Shown here: one piece after another, positions 7,533 through 19,148 of the stretch
Numbering within the stretch: the first letter of the stretch is position 1
How the letters are laid out: the number at the start of each line of letters is the position of its first letter
The notes under the pieces: generated by a model
The model's input: only the letters and a program-made list of their open reading frames with translations
What the model was told of the DNA's origin: nothing
Databases searched by the model: none
Program-made: the position numbers and the translations under genes
NCBI RefSeq assembly: GCF_016107325.1
Contig: NZ_RCVT01000001.1
Span: 1,178,001-1,242,000, forward strand
Length of the DNA stretch: 64,000 nt
Direction of reading: 5' to 3'
From: Sphingomonas sp. MA1305
Lineage (GTDB): Bacteria; Pseudomonadota; Alphaproteobacteria; Sphingomonadales; Sphingomonadaceae

Positions 7533-9803
7533 GTGTTGCGTCTCCACCTTCTGGCCGGCTGCGTCCTGCCGCTCGCAATCCTGGCCGGGCCCGCGGCGGC
7601 GCAGGACCTCGGGGCGCGCCCGGTGGCGCCGGCGCCGAGCAGCGATCCCGCGCTCGCCGTAGCCTCCCCTACCCCACAGGATCCTGCCGCGATGCCGGCG
7701 CAGGATCAGATCCGCTTCAGCACCGACCGGCTGGAATATGACAGCGACGCCGACGTCGTCACGGCGGTCGGCGAGGTGCGCATGTACCGTGAGACGGAAC
7801 GGCTGCGCGCGGATCGGGTCGTGTGGAACCGCAAGACCGGCAAGGTCGTGGCGAACGGCAATATCGCCGTCACCAATCCGCAGGGCGACACAGCTTATGG
7901 CGATTCGATCGAGCTGACCGATTCGCTCAAGGACGGCGTGGTCGACAACATGCTGATCGTGCTCAATCGCGGCGGCCGCCTCGCGGCGCAGCGCGGGACG
8001 CGCGATGCGAACGGCGTCGTCGAGCTGGACAGTGCCGCCTATACGCCCTGCGCGGTGGAAACTTCCGCGGGATGCCCGAAGGAGCCGTCGTGGAAGATCA
8101 CGGCGGTCCGCATAACCTATCGGCCCGATCGCGAGCGCCTCTATTACGGCGGCGGCTCGTTCCACCTGTTCGGCCTGCCCGCGCTGCCGCTGCCGCGCTT
8201 CTCCACGCCGGTCGGCGGCGGGTCCGAAAGCGGGCTGCTGATGCCCGACGTCCAGGTCAACCAGTCGAACGGACTGGAGCTGGTCGTCCCCTATTTCTTC
8301 AAGCTCGCCCCCAACAAGGGGCTGACGCTGACGCCGCATCTCTTCTCCGGCGAGCTGCCGATGATGCAGGCGCAATATGACGCGCTCGGCCAGACGGGCG
8401 CATTCCGCCTGACCGGATATGCGACAGAGAGCCGGCGCAGCGACGATCTGACGACGGTGAACATCACCGACACGACGCGCGCCTTCCGCGGCTATCTCGA
8501 CGGCGTCGCCCGCTATCAGCTGAGCCCCGACTGGACGGCGAGCGGATCGCTGCGCGTGACCACTGACCGCACGTTCCTGCGCCGCTACGAGATTTCCCGC
8601 GACGATCGGCTGCGCACTACCGCCAGCCTGGAGCATATCGACGCCGACAGCTATTTCGCGATCACCGGCTGGTATGTGCAGACGCTACGCGTGAACGATC
8701 GACAGGGCACGCAGCCGATCGCGCTGCCCGAGATCGATTATCGGCAGCGCTTCGACCTGTTCGGCGGCAAGCTACAGCTCCAGGGCAATACGCTGGCGCT
8801 GACCCGGCCGGAGGGCCAGGACACGCAACGCGCCTTCGTAGCCGGGCAATGGGACCTGCGCCGCCTGACCAATTGGGGCCAGGAGGTGACGCTCACCGCT
8901 TACGCCCGCGCCGATGTCTACAATACGCAGAACGTCGACAGTACCGCGGTGGCCAGCTACCGGGGGCTGGAGGGCTTTCGCGGCCGCGCGCTCGGGGCGT
9001 TGGCGGTCGACGTGAAATGGCCGTTCGTCGGCGATTTCATGGGCGGTACGCAGCGTTTGACGCCGCGGTTGCAGATCGTCGCCTCGCCCAAGATCGCCAA
9101 TCTCGAAGTTCCCAACGAGGATGCTCGCTCGGTCGATCTCGAGGATTCGAACCTGTTCGCGCTCAACCGCTTCGCCGGCTACGACCGGTTCGAGGATTCG
9201 AGCCGGGCGACCTATGGCGCGGAATGGGCGGTCGACCTGCCCGGCGTCAGCTTCAACGCCGTGATCGGGCAGAGCTATCGCCTGTCGGAACGGCCGACGA
9301 TCCTGCCGCAGGGCACCGGCCTGTCCGACCGCTTCTCCGACATCGTCGGGCGTACCGAGCTGCGCGTCCACGACTTCGTGTCGATCACTCACCGCTATCG
9401 GCTCGACAAGGGCGATTTCGCCGTCCGCCGCAACGAGGTGGACGCCACCGTCGGCTCGCGCAGCACCTATTTGCTGGTCGGCTATCTGCGCCTCAACCGC
9501 AACATCTTTCCCAGTATCGAGGATTTGCAGGATCGCGAGGAATTGCGGGTCGGCGGACGCGTGCAATTCTCGCGCTTCTGGTCGGCGTTCGGCTCGACCG
9601 TCATCGACCTCACCGACAAGGCGGAAGATCCGCTCTCGCTGTCAGATGGGTTTTCGCCCGTCCGCCATCGGCTGGGCGTGCAATATGAGGACGACTGCCT
9701 GCGTCTCGGCCTGACCTGGCGGCGGACCTATCAGGATACGGGTGACGCCCGCGGCGGCAACGCCTTCCTGTTGACGCTGGCGTTGACCAACATCGGTCGC
9801 TAA
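7533..9803 (+). CDS. lptD: LPS-assembly outer membrane protein LptD
   Basis: A 756-residue outer-membrane beta-barrel that inserts lipopolysaccharide into the outer leaflet. Residues 1-23 form a signal peptide ending in GPAAAQ. An LptA/OstA-like beta-jellyroll follows (about 58-160, with FSTDRLEYDSDADVV), then the barrel to the C-terminus. Cysteines occur at TPCAVETSAGC in the N-terminal part and DDCLRLGLTW near the end, in keeping with the inter-domain disulfides known for LptD. The GTG start fits the signal peptide, but the nearest AAAGGGG is rather far upstream. Downstream surA, pdxA and rsmA repeat the gene order of E. coli, where SurA helps LptD fold. Confidence 0.95.
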   Translation: MLRLHLLAGCVLPLAILAGPAAAQDLGARPVAPAPSSDPALAVASPTPQDPAAMPAQDQIRFSTDRLEYDSDADVVTAVGEVRMYRETERLRADRVVWNRKTGKVVANGNIAVTNPQGDTAYGDSIELTDSLKDGVVDNMLIVLNRGGRLAAQRGTRDANGVVELDSAAYTPCAVETSAGCPKEPSWKITAVRITYRPDRERLYYGGGSFHLFGLPALPLPRFSTPVGGGSESGLLMPDVQVNQSNGLELVVPYFFKLAPNKGLTLTPHLFSGELPMMQAQYDALGQTGAFRLTGYATESRRSDDLTTVNITDTTRAFRGYLDGVARYQLSPDWTASGSLRVTTDRTFLRRYEISRDDRLRTTASLEHIDADSYFAITGWYVQTLRVNDRQGTQPIALPEIDYRQRFDLFGGKLQLQGNTLALTRPEGQDTQRAFVAGQWDLRRLTNWGQEVTLTAYARADVYNTQNVDSTAVASYRGLEGFRGRALGALAVDVKWPFVGDFMGGTQRLTPRLQIVASPKIANLEVPNEDARSVDLEDSNLFALNRFAGYDRFEDSSRATYGAEWAVDLPGVSFNAVIGQSYRLSERPTILPQGTGLSDRFSDIVGRTELRVHDFVSITHRYRLDKGDFAVRRNEVDATVGSRSTYLLVGYLRLNRNIFPSIEDLQDREELRVGGRVQFSRFWSAFGSTVIDLTDKAEDPLSLSDGFSPVRHRLGVQYEDDCLRLGLTWRRTYQDTGDARGGNAFLLTLALTNIGR

Positions 9804-9882
9804 GCCGTCATTCAGCCGATCGGGGGCATCTGCACGCTGACTGCGCGCTCGCCGCGCCGCAATTTTGGGAACACGACACGAC

Positions 9883-11262
9883 GTGACGCACGCATTTCGA
9901 CCGACCGCCGTTCGACCGATCGCCCGTCTGGGCCGCGCCATGGGCTGGGCTTTGCTGGCGGCGACCGCCGGGGGCGCGGTGGCGCAGACCGTCGCGGATC
10001 AGAGCGTGCCGGAAACCAACCTCGACATTCCGCAAAATCTGCAGATCTTCGGCAAGCTCGATCCGAACATCCGCAAGCCGACCGCGGTCGTCAACGACAC
10101 GGTGATCACGCAGACCGACGTCGATCAGCGGCTGGCGCTGACGCTGCTGACCAATGGTGGTGCCAAGCCGCCTGCGGACCAGCTGGACCAGATCAAGCTG
10201 CAGATCCTGCGCCAGCTGATCGATGAAACGCTGGAGGTGCAGGAAGCCAAGGCCAACAAGATCACCATCACCCCCGCGGAGATCGATCAATCGGTCGCGG
10301 GCGTCGCCAAGCGCGCGGGCCAGACATCCGAACAATTCCGCGTCACCCTGCGCAAAGCCGGCACCTCGGAGCGCTCGCTGCGTCAGGCGATCGAGGGCGA
10401 ACTCGCCTGGAACCGTTACCTGCGGCGCAACGTGGAACCCTTCGTCAATGTCGGCGATGAAGAGGTGAAGGCGATCATCGATCGGATTCAGGCCGCCAAA
10501 GGCACGGAAGAATTCAACCTCCACGAAATCTACCTGAGCGCCAACGACGGTAACCGCGAACAGGTCGCCGCCAACGCCCGCCAGATCATCCAGGAATTGC
10601 AGAAGGGGCAGCAGCCCTTCGAATTCTATGCGCGCAGCTATTCCGAAGCCTCGACCAAGTCGGTCGGCGGCGATCTCGGCTGGATCCGTCTCGCCACCCT
10701 GCCCCAGCCGCTGGCCGAGGCAGCACAGTCGATGCAGGTCGGTCAGGTGGCCGGACCTATCCCGACGCCGGGCGGCTTCTCGATCCTCTATCTGACCGAC
10801 AAGCGGACGATCGGCGCCGCCGATCCGCGTGACGCGCGGCTCAGCCTGAAGCAGCTGACGATCAAGTTTCCGCCGAACACGACGATGGCGCAGGCGCAGG
10901 CGCGGGCCGGCGTGTTCGCCAAGGCGCTGGAGTCGATCCAGGGCTGCGGCAGCGTCGAGAAGGTGGCGCAGAGCGTCGGCGCCGAAGTCGTCGACAACGA
11001 TTCCGTGCCGGTGCGCAGCGTCCCCGACCCGCGCCTGCAACAGATCCTGCTCAGCCTTAAGGTCGGTCAGGCGACACCGCCGTTCGGCTCGCCCGAGGAA
11101 GGCGTGCGCTCGCTGGTGATCTGCGGCCGCGACGATCCGCAGCAAGGTGCGGAGCCGAGCGCCAATCAGATCCAGGGTCAGCTCGAGCAGCAGCGTGTCA
11201 ACCTGCGCGCGCAGAGCAAATTGCGCGACCTCCGCCGCGATGCGGTGATCGAGTATCGCTGA
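9883..11262 (+). CDS. surA: SurA-type periplasmic chaperone / peptidyl-prolyl isomerase
   Basis: A 459-residue secreted protein with an N-terminal signal sequence (LGRAMGWALLAATAGGAVAQT). A SurA N-terminal domain follows, with VNDTVITQTDVDQRLAL and a helical FRVTLRKAGTSERSLRQAI region, then a parvulin-like domain (NLHEIYLS through SILYLTDKR) and a degenerate second C-terminal module. It delivers unfolded outer-membrane proteins to the Bam complex. The GTG at 9883 is preferred. A TTG at 9865 and an ATG at 9940 in the same frame are alternatives, and the ATG would leave only a short signal peptide. It lies between lptD and pdxA, with only one base between its stop and the pdxA start. Confidence 0.93.
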   Translation: MTHAFRPTAVRPIARLGRAMGWALLAATAGGAVAQTVADQSVPETNLDIPQNLQIFGKLDPNIRKPTAVVNDTVITQTDVDQRLALTLLTNGGAKPPADQLDQIKLQILRQLIDETLEVQEAKANKITITPAEIDQSVAGVAKRAGQTSEQFRVTLRKAGTSERSLRQAIEGELAWNRYLRRNVEPFVNVGDEEVKAIIDRIQAAKGTEEFNLHEIYLSANDGNREQVAANARQIIQELQKGQQPFEFYARSYSEASTKSVGGDLGWIRLATLPQPLAEAAQSMQVGQVAGPIPTPGGFSILYLTDKRTIGAADPRDARLSLKQLTIKFPPNTTMAQAQARAGVFAKALESIQGCGSVEKVAQSVGAEVVDNDSVPVRSVPDPRLQQILLSLKVGQATPPFGSPEEGVRSLVICGRDDPQQGAEPSANQIQGQLEQQRVNLRAQSKLRDLRRDAVIEYR

Positions 11263-11263
11263 C

Positions 11264-12277
11264 ATGAGCAAGGCCCTGGCGCCGCTGGCCGTTTCAATGG
11301 GCGATCCCGCTGGGATCGGACCGGAGATCATCGCCAAGAGCTGGGCCGTCCGGGCACTGCGCAGCCTGCCGCCGTTCGTGGCGATCGGCGACCCACGCGC
11401 TTTCTCCCGCGTCTGGCAAGGGCCGGTCGCGCCGGTCGCCGATCTCGACGAGGCTGTAGCGACATTCGATTGGGCATTGCCGGTGTTGAGTGTCTGCGAG
11501 GCAGGCGATGTGACACCCGGATTGCCTGATGAAGCGGGCGCCCGCTGCGCACTGCAGGCGCTCGAACAGGCCACGGCACTGACCCGCTCGGGGGCGACCC
11601 GGGCCTTGGTCACCGGCCCGGTGTCGAAGGCGCAGCTCTACGGCATCGGCTTCAACCATCCCGGCCAGACCGAATTCGTTGCGGAACGCTGCGGTATCGC
11701 TGGCGAGGATGCGGTGATGATGCTCGCGGGGCCATCGTTGCGCGTCGTGCCGATCACCACGCACATCCCCTTCGCCGACGTGCCGCGCGCGCTGACCGTG
11801 GATCTGATCCTGGCCAAGGCGCGGGTCACGGCGCAAGGGCTGATTGAGCGGTTCGGGATCAAGGCGCCGCGCCTGGCCTTTGCCGGGCTCAATCCGCATG
11901 CCGGCGAAAGCGGCGCGATCGGACGGGAAGAGATCGACACGATCGCCCCCGCCATCGCCGAACTGCAACGCGAAGGGATTGCCGCAACCGGCCCCTACGC
12001 AGCGGACACGATGTTCCACGCCCGCGCCCGCAGCGGCTATGACGCGGTGATGTGCGGTTATCACGATCAGGCGCTGGTGCCGATCAAGACGCTGCATTTC
12101 GACGAAGGCGTCAATGTCACGCTGGGGCTGCCGATCGTCCGCACCTCGCCCGATCACGGCACGGCGTTCGGCCTCGCCGGGCGCGACACCGCGCATCCCG
12201 GCGCGATGATCGCGGCGATCGCCATGGCGGGGCAGATGGCGGAGCGGCAGGCGCGTACCGACGCGCTGGTTTCGTGA
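11264..12277 (+). CDS. pdxA: 4-hydroxythreonine-4-phosphate dehydrogenase
   Basis: A 337-residue NAD-dependent enzyme of vitamin B6 synthesis that oxidises 4-phosphohydroxy-threonine before condensation by PdxJ. The signature opening [11 protein letters not shown] is at 12-22. The metal-binding histidines lie in [10 protein letters not shown], in the NPHAGE segment and in [12 protein letters not shown]. The start is one base after the surA stop, and the stop overlaps the GTG start of rsmA in GTGA. Confidence 0.96.
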   Translation: MSKALAPLAVSMGDPAGIGPEIIAKSWAVRALRSLPPFVAIGDPRAFSRVWQGPVAPVADLDEAVATFDWALPVLSVCEAGDVTPGLPDEAGARCALQALEQATALTRSGATRALVTGPVSKAQLYGIGFNHPGQTEFVAERCGIAGEDAVMMLAGPSLRVVPITTHIPFADVPRALTVDLILAKARVTAQGLIERFGIKAPRLAFAGLNPHAGESGAIGREEIDTIAPAIAELQREGIAATGPYAADTMFHARARSGYDAVMCGYHDQALVPIKTLHFDEGVNVTLGLPIVRTSPDHGTAFGLAGRDTAHPGAMIAAIAMAGQMAERQARTDALVS

Positions 12278-13104
12278 GCAGCGTTCCGGTCGGCGGCCCA
12301 CTGCCGCCGCTGCGCGAGGTGATCGCCCGCTATGGCCTGTCGGCAAGCAAGGCGCTGGGGCAGAACTTCCTGTTCGACGGTCAATTGCTGGCGCGCATCG
12401 CCGCGGTGCCCGGCGATCTCGACGGTGCCGAGGTGCTGGAGGTCGGGCCCGGTCCCGGCGGCCTCACCCGCGCGCTCCTCGCCGCCGGTGCGCAGGTCAC
12501 GGCGATCGAGCGCGATCGGCGCTGCATCCCCGCGCTGGAGGAACTCGGCGCCGCCTATCCGGGGCGGCTGCGGCTGATCGAGGGCGATGCGCTGGCGATC
12601 GACGCGCCATCGCTCTTCACCGGTCGGCCGCATATCGTCTCCAACCTGCCCTATAACGTCGGCACGGCCCTGCTCGTCGGCTGGCTGACCGGCCCTTGGC
12701 AGCCGTGGTGGCAATCGCTGACGCTGATGTTCCAGAAGGAGGTCGCGGAGCGGATCGTCGCTGCGCCGAACTCCGATGCCTATGGCCGGCTCGCCGTGCT
12801 CACCCAATGGCGCAGTCACGCGCGGATCGCGATGCCGGTCCACCGGTCCGCCTTCACGCCGCCGCCCAAGGTGATGTCTGCCGTCGTCCACATCACCCCC
12901 GCCGAGCCGCCGGCGGGTGTCGAGGTCGCGACGCTGGAGCGTGTCACCGCCGCGGCATTCGGTCAGCGACGCAAGATGCTGCGGCAGAGCCTGAAGGGCG
13001 TGCCGGGCGCGATCGACGCGGCCGAGGCGGCGGGGATCGATGTGGCACGCCGCGCCGAGACGCTGACCGTCGAGGACTTCGTGGCGATCGCCCGGGCCCT
13101 GTGA
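12274..13104 (+). CDS. rsmA: 16S rRNA adenine dimethyltransferase (m6,2A1518/A1519)
   Basis: A 276-residue SAM-dependent KsgA-type enzyme that dimethylates two adjacent adenines near the 3' end of 16S rRNA late in small-subunit assembly. ALGQNFLFD opens the domain (28-35), EVGPGPGG is the SAM-binding loop (56-63) and NLPY (124-127) is the catalytic motif of adenine-N6 methylases. [12 protein letters not shown] in the C-terminal part is also typical. The GTG start overlaps the pdxA stop. The apaG-apaH pair that often follows in E. coli is absent; a convergent TPR gene lies next instead. Confidence 0.96.
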   Translation: MSSVPVGGPLPPLREVIARYGLSASKALGQNFLFDGQLLARIAAVPGDLDGAEVLEVGPGPGGLTRALLAAGAQVTAIERDRRCIPALEELGAAYPGRLRLIEGDALAIDAPSLFTGRPHIVSNLPYNVGTALLVGWLTGPWQPWWQSLTLMFQKEVAERIVAAPNSDAYGRLAVLTQWRSHARIAMPVHRSAFTPPPKVMSAVVHITPAEPPAGVEVATLERVTAAAFGQRRKMLRQSLKGVPGAIDAAEAAGIDVARRAETLTVEDFVAIARAL

Positions 13105-13133
13105 GACTGCCAATCGCCGTATCGGATTAAAGC

Positions 13134-13634
13134 CTATTCCTTCGCCGTCGCCGTCTTCGTTTGGGCACTGGCGGTGGTAATCGGCGGTCCCTTGGCGATC
13201 ACGGCGGCGAGCTGCGTCGCCTGCGGGCAGGACGTCTTGCAGAGCGTGCGGATCTTGGCGAGATTGGCCTTCGCCAACGTCACCGCGCCCTTGGCGACCA
13301 GCGCCTCGCCCTGCCCCTGCAGCGCCGCAACGTCATTCGGTTCGAGCGACAGCGCCTCGCGGTAGAGACGGATCGCCTTGCCGGGCAGGCCGCGCGCGTC
13401 GGCGGTCTCGGCCAGCACGACGAACGCCTCGCGGTTGCGCGGGTCGACCGCGAGTGCGGTTTCGAGCAGGTCGGTCGCACCGTCGAGATTGCCCGCGGCC
13501 TTGGCCGCCTTGCCCTGGGCGAGCAGCTGAAGCGAGCGGGCGTCGACCTGATCGTCGGGACGCTGGCCGTTGAGGGACGTCGATACGCACACCAGGGTCA
13601 ATGCGGCGGCGATGGCGACGGACGTGACGCGCAT
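13134..13634 (-). CDS. Secreted tetratricopeptide-repeat protein
   Basis: A 166-residue protein with a signal peptide ([20 protein letters not shown]) and about three TPR-like helix pairs ([20 protein letters not shown], then [15 protein letters not shown] and [18 protein letters not shown]). Two late cysteines sit in TLCKTSC. TPR modules act as protein-binding scaffolds, here presumably in the periplasm. The ATG at 13634 is supported by GGAG six bases upstream. A longer in-frame start is possible, but it would run back into the rsmB stop and place non-signal residues first. It ends the guaB-rsmB run, 31 bases after rsmB. Confidence 0.8.
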   Translation of the reverse strand: MRVTSVAIAAALTLVCVSTSLNGQRPDDQVDARSLQLLAQGKAAKAAGNLDGATDLLETALAVDPRNREAFVVLAETADARGLPGKAIRLYREALSLEPNDVAALQGQGEALVAKGAVTLAKANLAKIRTLCKTSCPQATQLAAVIAKGPPITTASAQTKTATAKE

Positions 13635-13665
13635 GAAGGTCTCCGACGAGGGCACGAAGCCCAAG

Positions 13666-14838
13666 CTAGCAGGGCCGCGCCAGCCGCGCGACAAAAAACC
13701 CATCGGTGCCGTCATGGGCGGGGTCGAGCCGTATTCCCTCGCCGCGCGGCCGGCCGGCGGGCAGCGTCAGCGGCTCGGCGGTCCAGCCGGGACGATCGGC
13801 GAGGAAGCGGTCGATCTGCTCCGCCCCTTCCGCATCGAGCAGGGAGCAGACGATATAGACCAACGCACCGCCAGGTCGCACGAGCGGGGCGCCGAGCGCC
13901 AGCACATGGCGCTGCTGCGTTGTGAACCGCTCGAGCCGCGCCGGCGTCAGCCGCCAGCGCGCCTCCGGATTGCGACGCCAGGTGCCGGTGCCGGAACAGG
14001 GTGCGTCGATCAGCACCGTGTCCGCATGTCCCTGCCAATCGGCGAGCGCCGCCGCCTCGCGGCCACCGTCGAGCAGGCGCGGTTCGACGATCGTCACGCC
14101 GGCGCGGGCGGCCCGCGGTGGCAGGCGCGACAGGCGCGGCCGGTCGATATCGGTGGCGAGCAGGGTTCCGCGATTGTCCATGGCCGCAGCCAGCGCGAGC
14201 GTCTTCCCGCCACCGCCGGCGCACAGGTCGACGATGTGCTGGCCAGGCTTCGCGCACGCGGCGAGCGTGACAATCTGGCTGCCGGCGTCCTGTACCTCGA
14301 CCAAACCGGCGAGCGGCTCGACGTTGGTGCCGGTGGGGAGGCGCAGGGCGTCGGGCAGACCGGCGATCGGCTCGCCGCCAAGCTCGGTTGCAAGCGCGGC
14401 GGGATCGGCGCGCAGGCGGTTGATGCGGATGTCGAGCGGCGCGCGCGCCACCAGCGCGGCCTGATCCGCGACGGCGAGGCCGGATGCCGACAAAGCCCGG
14501 GACAGCCAGTCTGGCACCGCCCCTGCCACAGCGGCGGCCTCGTCATGTTCGATCGCGGCGGGACCATGGGCGGAACCGTCGAAGGTCGCCGCCACCCCGT
14601 CGTCGTCGCGCGCAAGCCCGACCAGCGCGGCCCGGCCGGTCACGGGCACCTCCCCGGCACGGCGTATGGCGGCATAGACGAGGTCGCGCACGGCACGCCG
14701 GTCCTTCGATCCCGCATAGCGCCGCGTCGCGAAGTAACGCGCGACGAGCACGTCCGCCGCCGCGCCACCGCCGCGCGCGGCGGCAATGACCTCGTCGAGG
14801 ATGTCGATCGCGGCCTGGGTTCGTGCCGCCGGCGTCAT
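13666..14838 (-). CDS. rsmB: 16S rRNA cytosine-5 methyltransferase RsmB-like
   Basis: A 390-residue RsmB/NOP family enzyme that methylates C5 of a cytosine in 16S rRNA (C967 in E. coli numbering). An N-terminal NusB-like helical domain (to about residue 130) precedes the SAM fold with [15 protein letters not shown]. The motif [18 protein letters not shown] carries one catalytic cysteine and YIVCSLL the second. It lies 10 bases after guaB on the same strand, so it is probably co-transcribed. Substrate position is inferred from the family; close paralogues methylate other cytosines. Confidence 0.9.
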   Translation of the reverse strand: MTPAARTQAAIDILDEVIAAARGGGAAADVLVARYFATRRYAGSKDRRAVRDLVYAAIRRAGEVPVTGRAALVGLARDDDGVAATFDGSAHGPAAIEHDEAAAVAGAVPDWLSRALSASGLAVADQAALVARAPLDIRINRLRADPAALATELGGEPIAGLPDALRLPTGTNVEPLAGLVEVQDAGSQIVTLAACAKPGQHIVDLCAGGGGKTLALAAAMDNRGTLLATDIDRPRLSRLPPRAARAGVTIVEPRLLDGGREAAALADWQGHADTVLIDAPCSGTGTWRRNPEARWRLTPARLERFTTQQRHVLALGAPLVRPGGALVYIVCSLLDAEGAEQIDRFLADRPGWTAEPLTLPAGRPRGEGIRLDPAHDGTDGFFVARLARPC

Positions 14839-14848
14839 CGCTCCTCGC

Positions 14849-17121
<2,273 letters not shown>

Positions 17122-17152
17122 GTCGATACGCTTACGATGCGACGGCGAGCAG

Positions 17153-17161
17153 TGCTATAGC
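17153..17161 (+). promoter_or_regulatory. Extended -10 element before the SPFH gene
   Basis: TGCTATAGC matches an extended -10 (TGn followed by TATAAT-like). The -35 region is poor. It lies 46 bases before the SPFH ATG, with an inverted repeat CCGAC/GTCGG in the leader between them. Confidence 0.35.
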
Positions 17162-17206
17162 GGTGTGGGGCACCGACGCGGAGTCGGCTCGCCCGGGAGG
17201 GCCGAC

Positions 17207-18175
17207 ATGGGGATTACCATCGCAGCGTTCGCTTTGGCGCTGGTCTTGTTCTACCTGATGAGCAGCATCAAGATCGTGCGACAGGGCTATCAATACACGA
17301 TCGAGCATTTCGGCCGGTATACCGGCACCGCCAGCCCCGGCTTCAACTTCTATCCGGCGTTCTTCTATCGTGTCGGCCGCAAGGTGAACATGATGGAGCA
17401 GGTGATCGACATCCCGGGGCAGGAGATCATCACCAAGGACAATGCGATCGTCTCGACCGACGGCGTCGTCTTCTTCCAAGTGCTCGACGCGCCCAAGGCG
17501 GCCTATGAGGTGTCGGACCTCTATGTCGCCCTGCTGCAGCTGACGACGACCAATTTGCGCACGGTGATGGGCGCGATGGACCTCGACGAGACGCTGTCCA
17601 AGCGCGACGAGATCAACGCCCGGCTGCTGTCGGTAGTCGATCATGCCACGGTGCCGTGGGGCGTGAAGATCACCCGCGTCGAGATCAAGGACATCCGCCC
17701 GCCCGCCGATATCGTCGCGGCGATGGGGCGCCAGATGAAGGCCGAACGCGAGAAGCGCGCCAACATCCTCGAGGCGGAGGGCACGCGCGCGTCGGAGATC
17801 CTGCGCGCCGAGGGCCAGAAGCAGGCCCGCATTCTGGAGGCGGAGGGTCGCCGCGAGTCGGCCTATCGCGACGCCGAGGCCCGCGAGCGCGCCGCCGAAG
17901 CCGAAGCCAGGGCGACGCAGGTCGTGTCCGACGCGATCGCCACCGGCGGGACGCAGGCGATCAATTATTTCGTCGCGCAGAAATATGTCGAAGCGGTCGG
18001 TAAATTCGCCACCAGTCCCAATGCCAAGACGATCCTGTTCCCGGTGGAGGCGACCAATCTGATCGGCACGCTGGGCGGCATCGGCGAACTCGCCAAGGAG
18101 GCACTGGGCAAGTCGACGCCCTCCCCTGCGCCCGGTGAGGCGCGCCGCGGGCCGTTCGAGCTGCCCAAGCCGTGA
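17207..18175 (+). CDS. SPFH/Band 7 membrane protein (QmcA-like)
   Basis: A 322-residue stomatin/prohibitin/flotillin-type protein. One N-terminal transmembrane helix (about 3-20) is followed by an SPFH domain ([19 protein letters not shown] onward), then a long charged coiled coil (about 180-250, rich in AEGxRxAEILxAEG repeats) and a glycine-rich tail. Such proteins form large membrane-associated cages that affect protein quality control. The ATG has GGGAGG six bases upstream. The next gene, NfeD, overlaps by four bases; SPFH and NfeD pairs are commonly encoded together and act together. Confidence 0.9.
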   Translation: MGITIAAFALALVLFYLMSSIKIVRQGYQYTIEHFGRYTGTASPGFNFYPAFFYRVGRKVNMMEQVIDIPGQEIITKDNAIVSTDGVVFFQVLDAPKAAYEVSDLYVALLQLTTTNLRTVMGAMDLDETLSKRDEINARLLSVVDHATVPWGVKITRVEIKDIRPPADIVAAMGRQMKAEREKRANILEAEGTRASEILRAEGQKQARILEAEGRRESAYRDAEARERAAEAEARATQVVSDAIATGGTQAINYFVAQKYVEAVGKFATSPNAKTILFPVEATNLIGTLGGIGELAKEALGKSTPSPAPGEARRGPFELPKP

Positions 18176-18624
18176 ACCTCGACTCGATCGGCGGGGCGGC
18201 AGGCGCATGGCTGATCGTCGCCCTGGCGCTTGGTATCGCTGAGTTGCTGATCCCCGGCGTGTTCGCGGTGTTCATCGCCGTCGCTGCCGCGGTGGTCGGG
18301 CTGACGCTGTTCGTTCTGCCCGGTCTGCCGGTGGCCGCGCAGATCGGCGCCTTTGCCGTGTGGAGCGCTGTGTCGGTGCTGATCGGGCGGCGCTGGTACC
18401 GCGACTATCCCGTCGCGACCAGCGACCCGCAGCTCAACGATCGTGCGGCGCGCCTCATCGGCCAGATCGTCGTGGCCGAGACGGCGATCGATCGCGACGG
18501 CGGTCGGGTCCGGATCGGCGACGGGAGCTGGCCGGCGCGCGGCGTCGCTGTGGCGGCAGGTGAACGGCTGCGCGTCGCCCAGGTGGACGGCGGCGTGGTG
18601 ATCGTGGAGCGGATCGCCGACTGA
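18172..18624 (+). CDS. NfeD family membrane protein
   Basis: A 150-residue protein with two or three hydrophobic segments (about 12-64, including [20 protein letters not shown]) and a small C-terminal OB-fold domain (about 90-150, from [12 protein letters not shown] to the end). This is the short NfeD type that partners SPFH proteins in membrane quality control, as with YbbK/QmcA in E. coli. The GTG start overlaps the SPFH stop (GTGA), so translation is coupled. It lacks the ClpP-like protease domain of long NfeD proteins. Confidence 0.9.
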   Translation: MNLDSIGGAAGAWLIVALALGIAELLIPGVFAVFIAVAAAVVGLTLFVLPGLPVAAQIGAFAVWSAVSVLIGRRWYRDYPVATSDPQLNDRAARLIGQIVVAETAIDRDGGRVRIGDGSWPARGVAVAAGERLRVAQVDGGVVIVERIAD

Positions 18625-18648
18625 TTGGGGCGGCCGGGCCGATTGTCG

Positions 18649-18677
18649 CTGCCAAGCCGCGATTGCGTTGCTATAAC
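18649..18677 (+). promoter_or_regulatory. Sigma-70-like promoter placing transcription start at the thioesterase start codon
   Basis: CTGCCA (18649-18654) and TATAAC (18672-18677) are spaced by exactly 17 bases. Only six bases separate the -10 from the GTG at 18684, so the message would begin at or within a base or two of the start codon. No ribosome site is present. Confidence 0.55.
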
Positions 18678-18683
18678 GAACCA

Positions 18684-19103
18684 GTGAGCGACAGCATCCC
18701 CTTCGACGTGCCGATCGGCGTCGATCCCGCCGACATCGACTTCATGGGTCACGTCAACAACGCCAGCTACCTGAAATGGGTGCAGGAGGCGGTGGTCAGC
18801 CATTGGCAGAAGCTTGCGCCGGCGGATGCGGTGGCGACACATTTGTGGGTCGCGCTCAAGCACGAGATCACCTATCGCAAGCCGACCTTCCTGGGGGATG
18901 ACGTCATCGCGACGGTGCTGCTCGAAAAGGTTCAGGGCGCGCGGGCCTTCTACGAGACGGTGATCCGCCGCGGCGAGGACGTGCTCGCCGAGGTCAAGTC
19001 GAGCTGGTGCTGCCTCGATGCGGAAACGCTGCGGCCCGCACGCCTCGCCCGCGAGGTGATCGACCGCTTCTTTACGAATCCCGACGCGGCCGCGGCCGGC
19101 TGA
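18684..19103 (+). CDS. Acyl-CoA thioesterase, hotdog fold (YbgC/4HBT type)
   Basis: A 139-residue hotdog-fold thioesterase that would release CoA or acyl-carrier thiols. The motif VDPADIDFMGHVNNASYLKW matches the 4-hydroxybenzoyl-CoA thioesterase pattern, with the acidic residue and GHVNN loop at the active site (about residues 12-31). The GTG at 18684 is chosen because it gives the normal family N-terminus. There is no ribosome-binding sequence, and a promoter sits directly before it, so the mRNA may be leaderless. A TTG seven codons earlier overlaps the promoter. Substrate unknown. Confidence 0.85.
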   Translation: MSDSIPFDVPIGVDPADIDFMGHVNNASYLKWVQEAVVSHWQKLAPADAVATHLWVALKHEITYRKPTFLGDDVIATVLLEKVQGARAFYETVIRRGEDVLAEVKSSWCCLDAETLRPARLAREVIDRFFTNPDAAAAG

Positions 19104-19104
19104 C

Positions 19105-19134
19105 CGTCACCCGGCCCGTCGAGCCGGCGTGACG
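19105..19134. terminator. Hairpin between convergent genes (thioesterase and pckA)
   Basis: CGTCAC plus CCGGC (19105-19115) pairs with GCCGG and GTGACG (19123-19134) with one bulged base. There is no T tract, but the place between two gene ends suits a bidirectional terminator. Confidence 0.5.
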
Positions 19135-19148
19135 ATCAGCGGTAGGCT

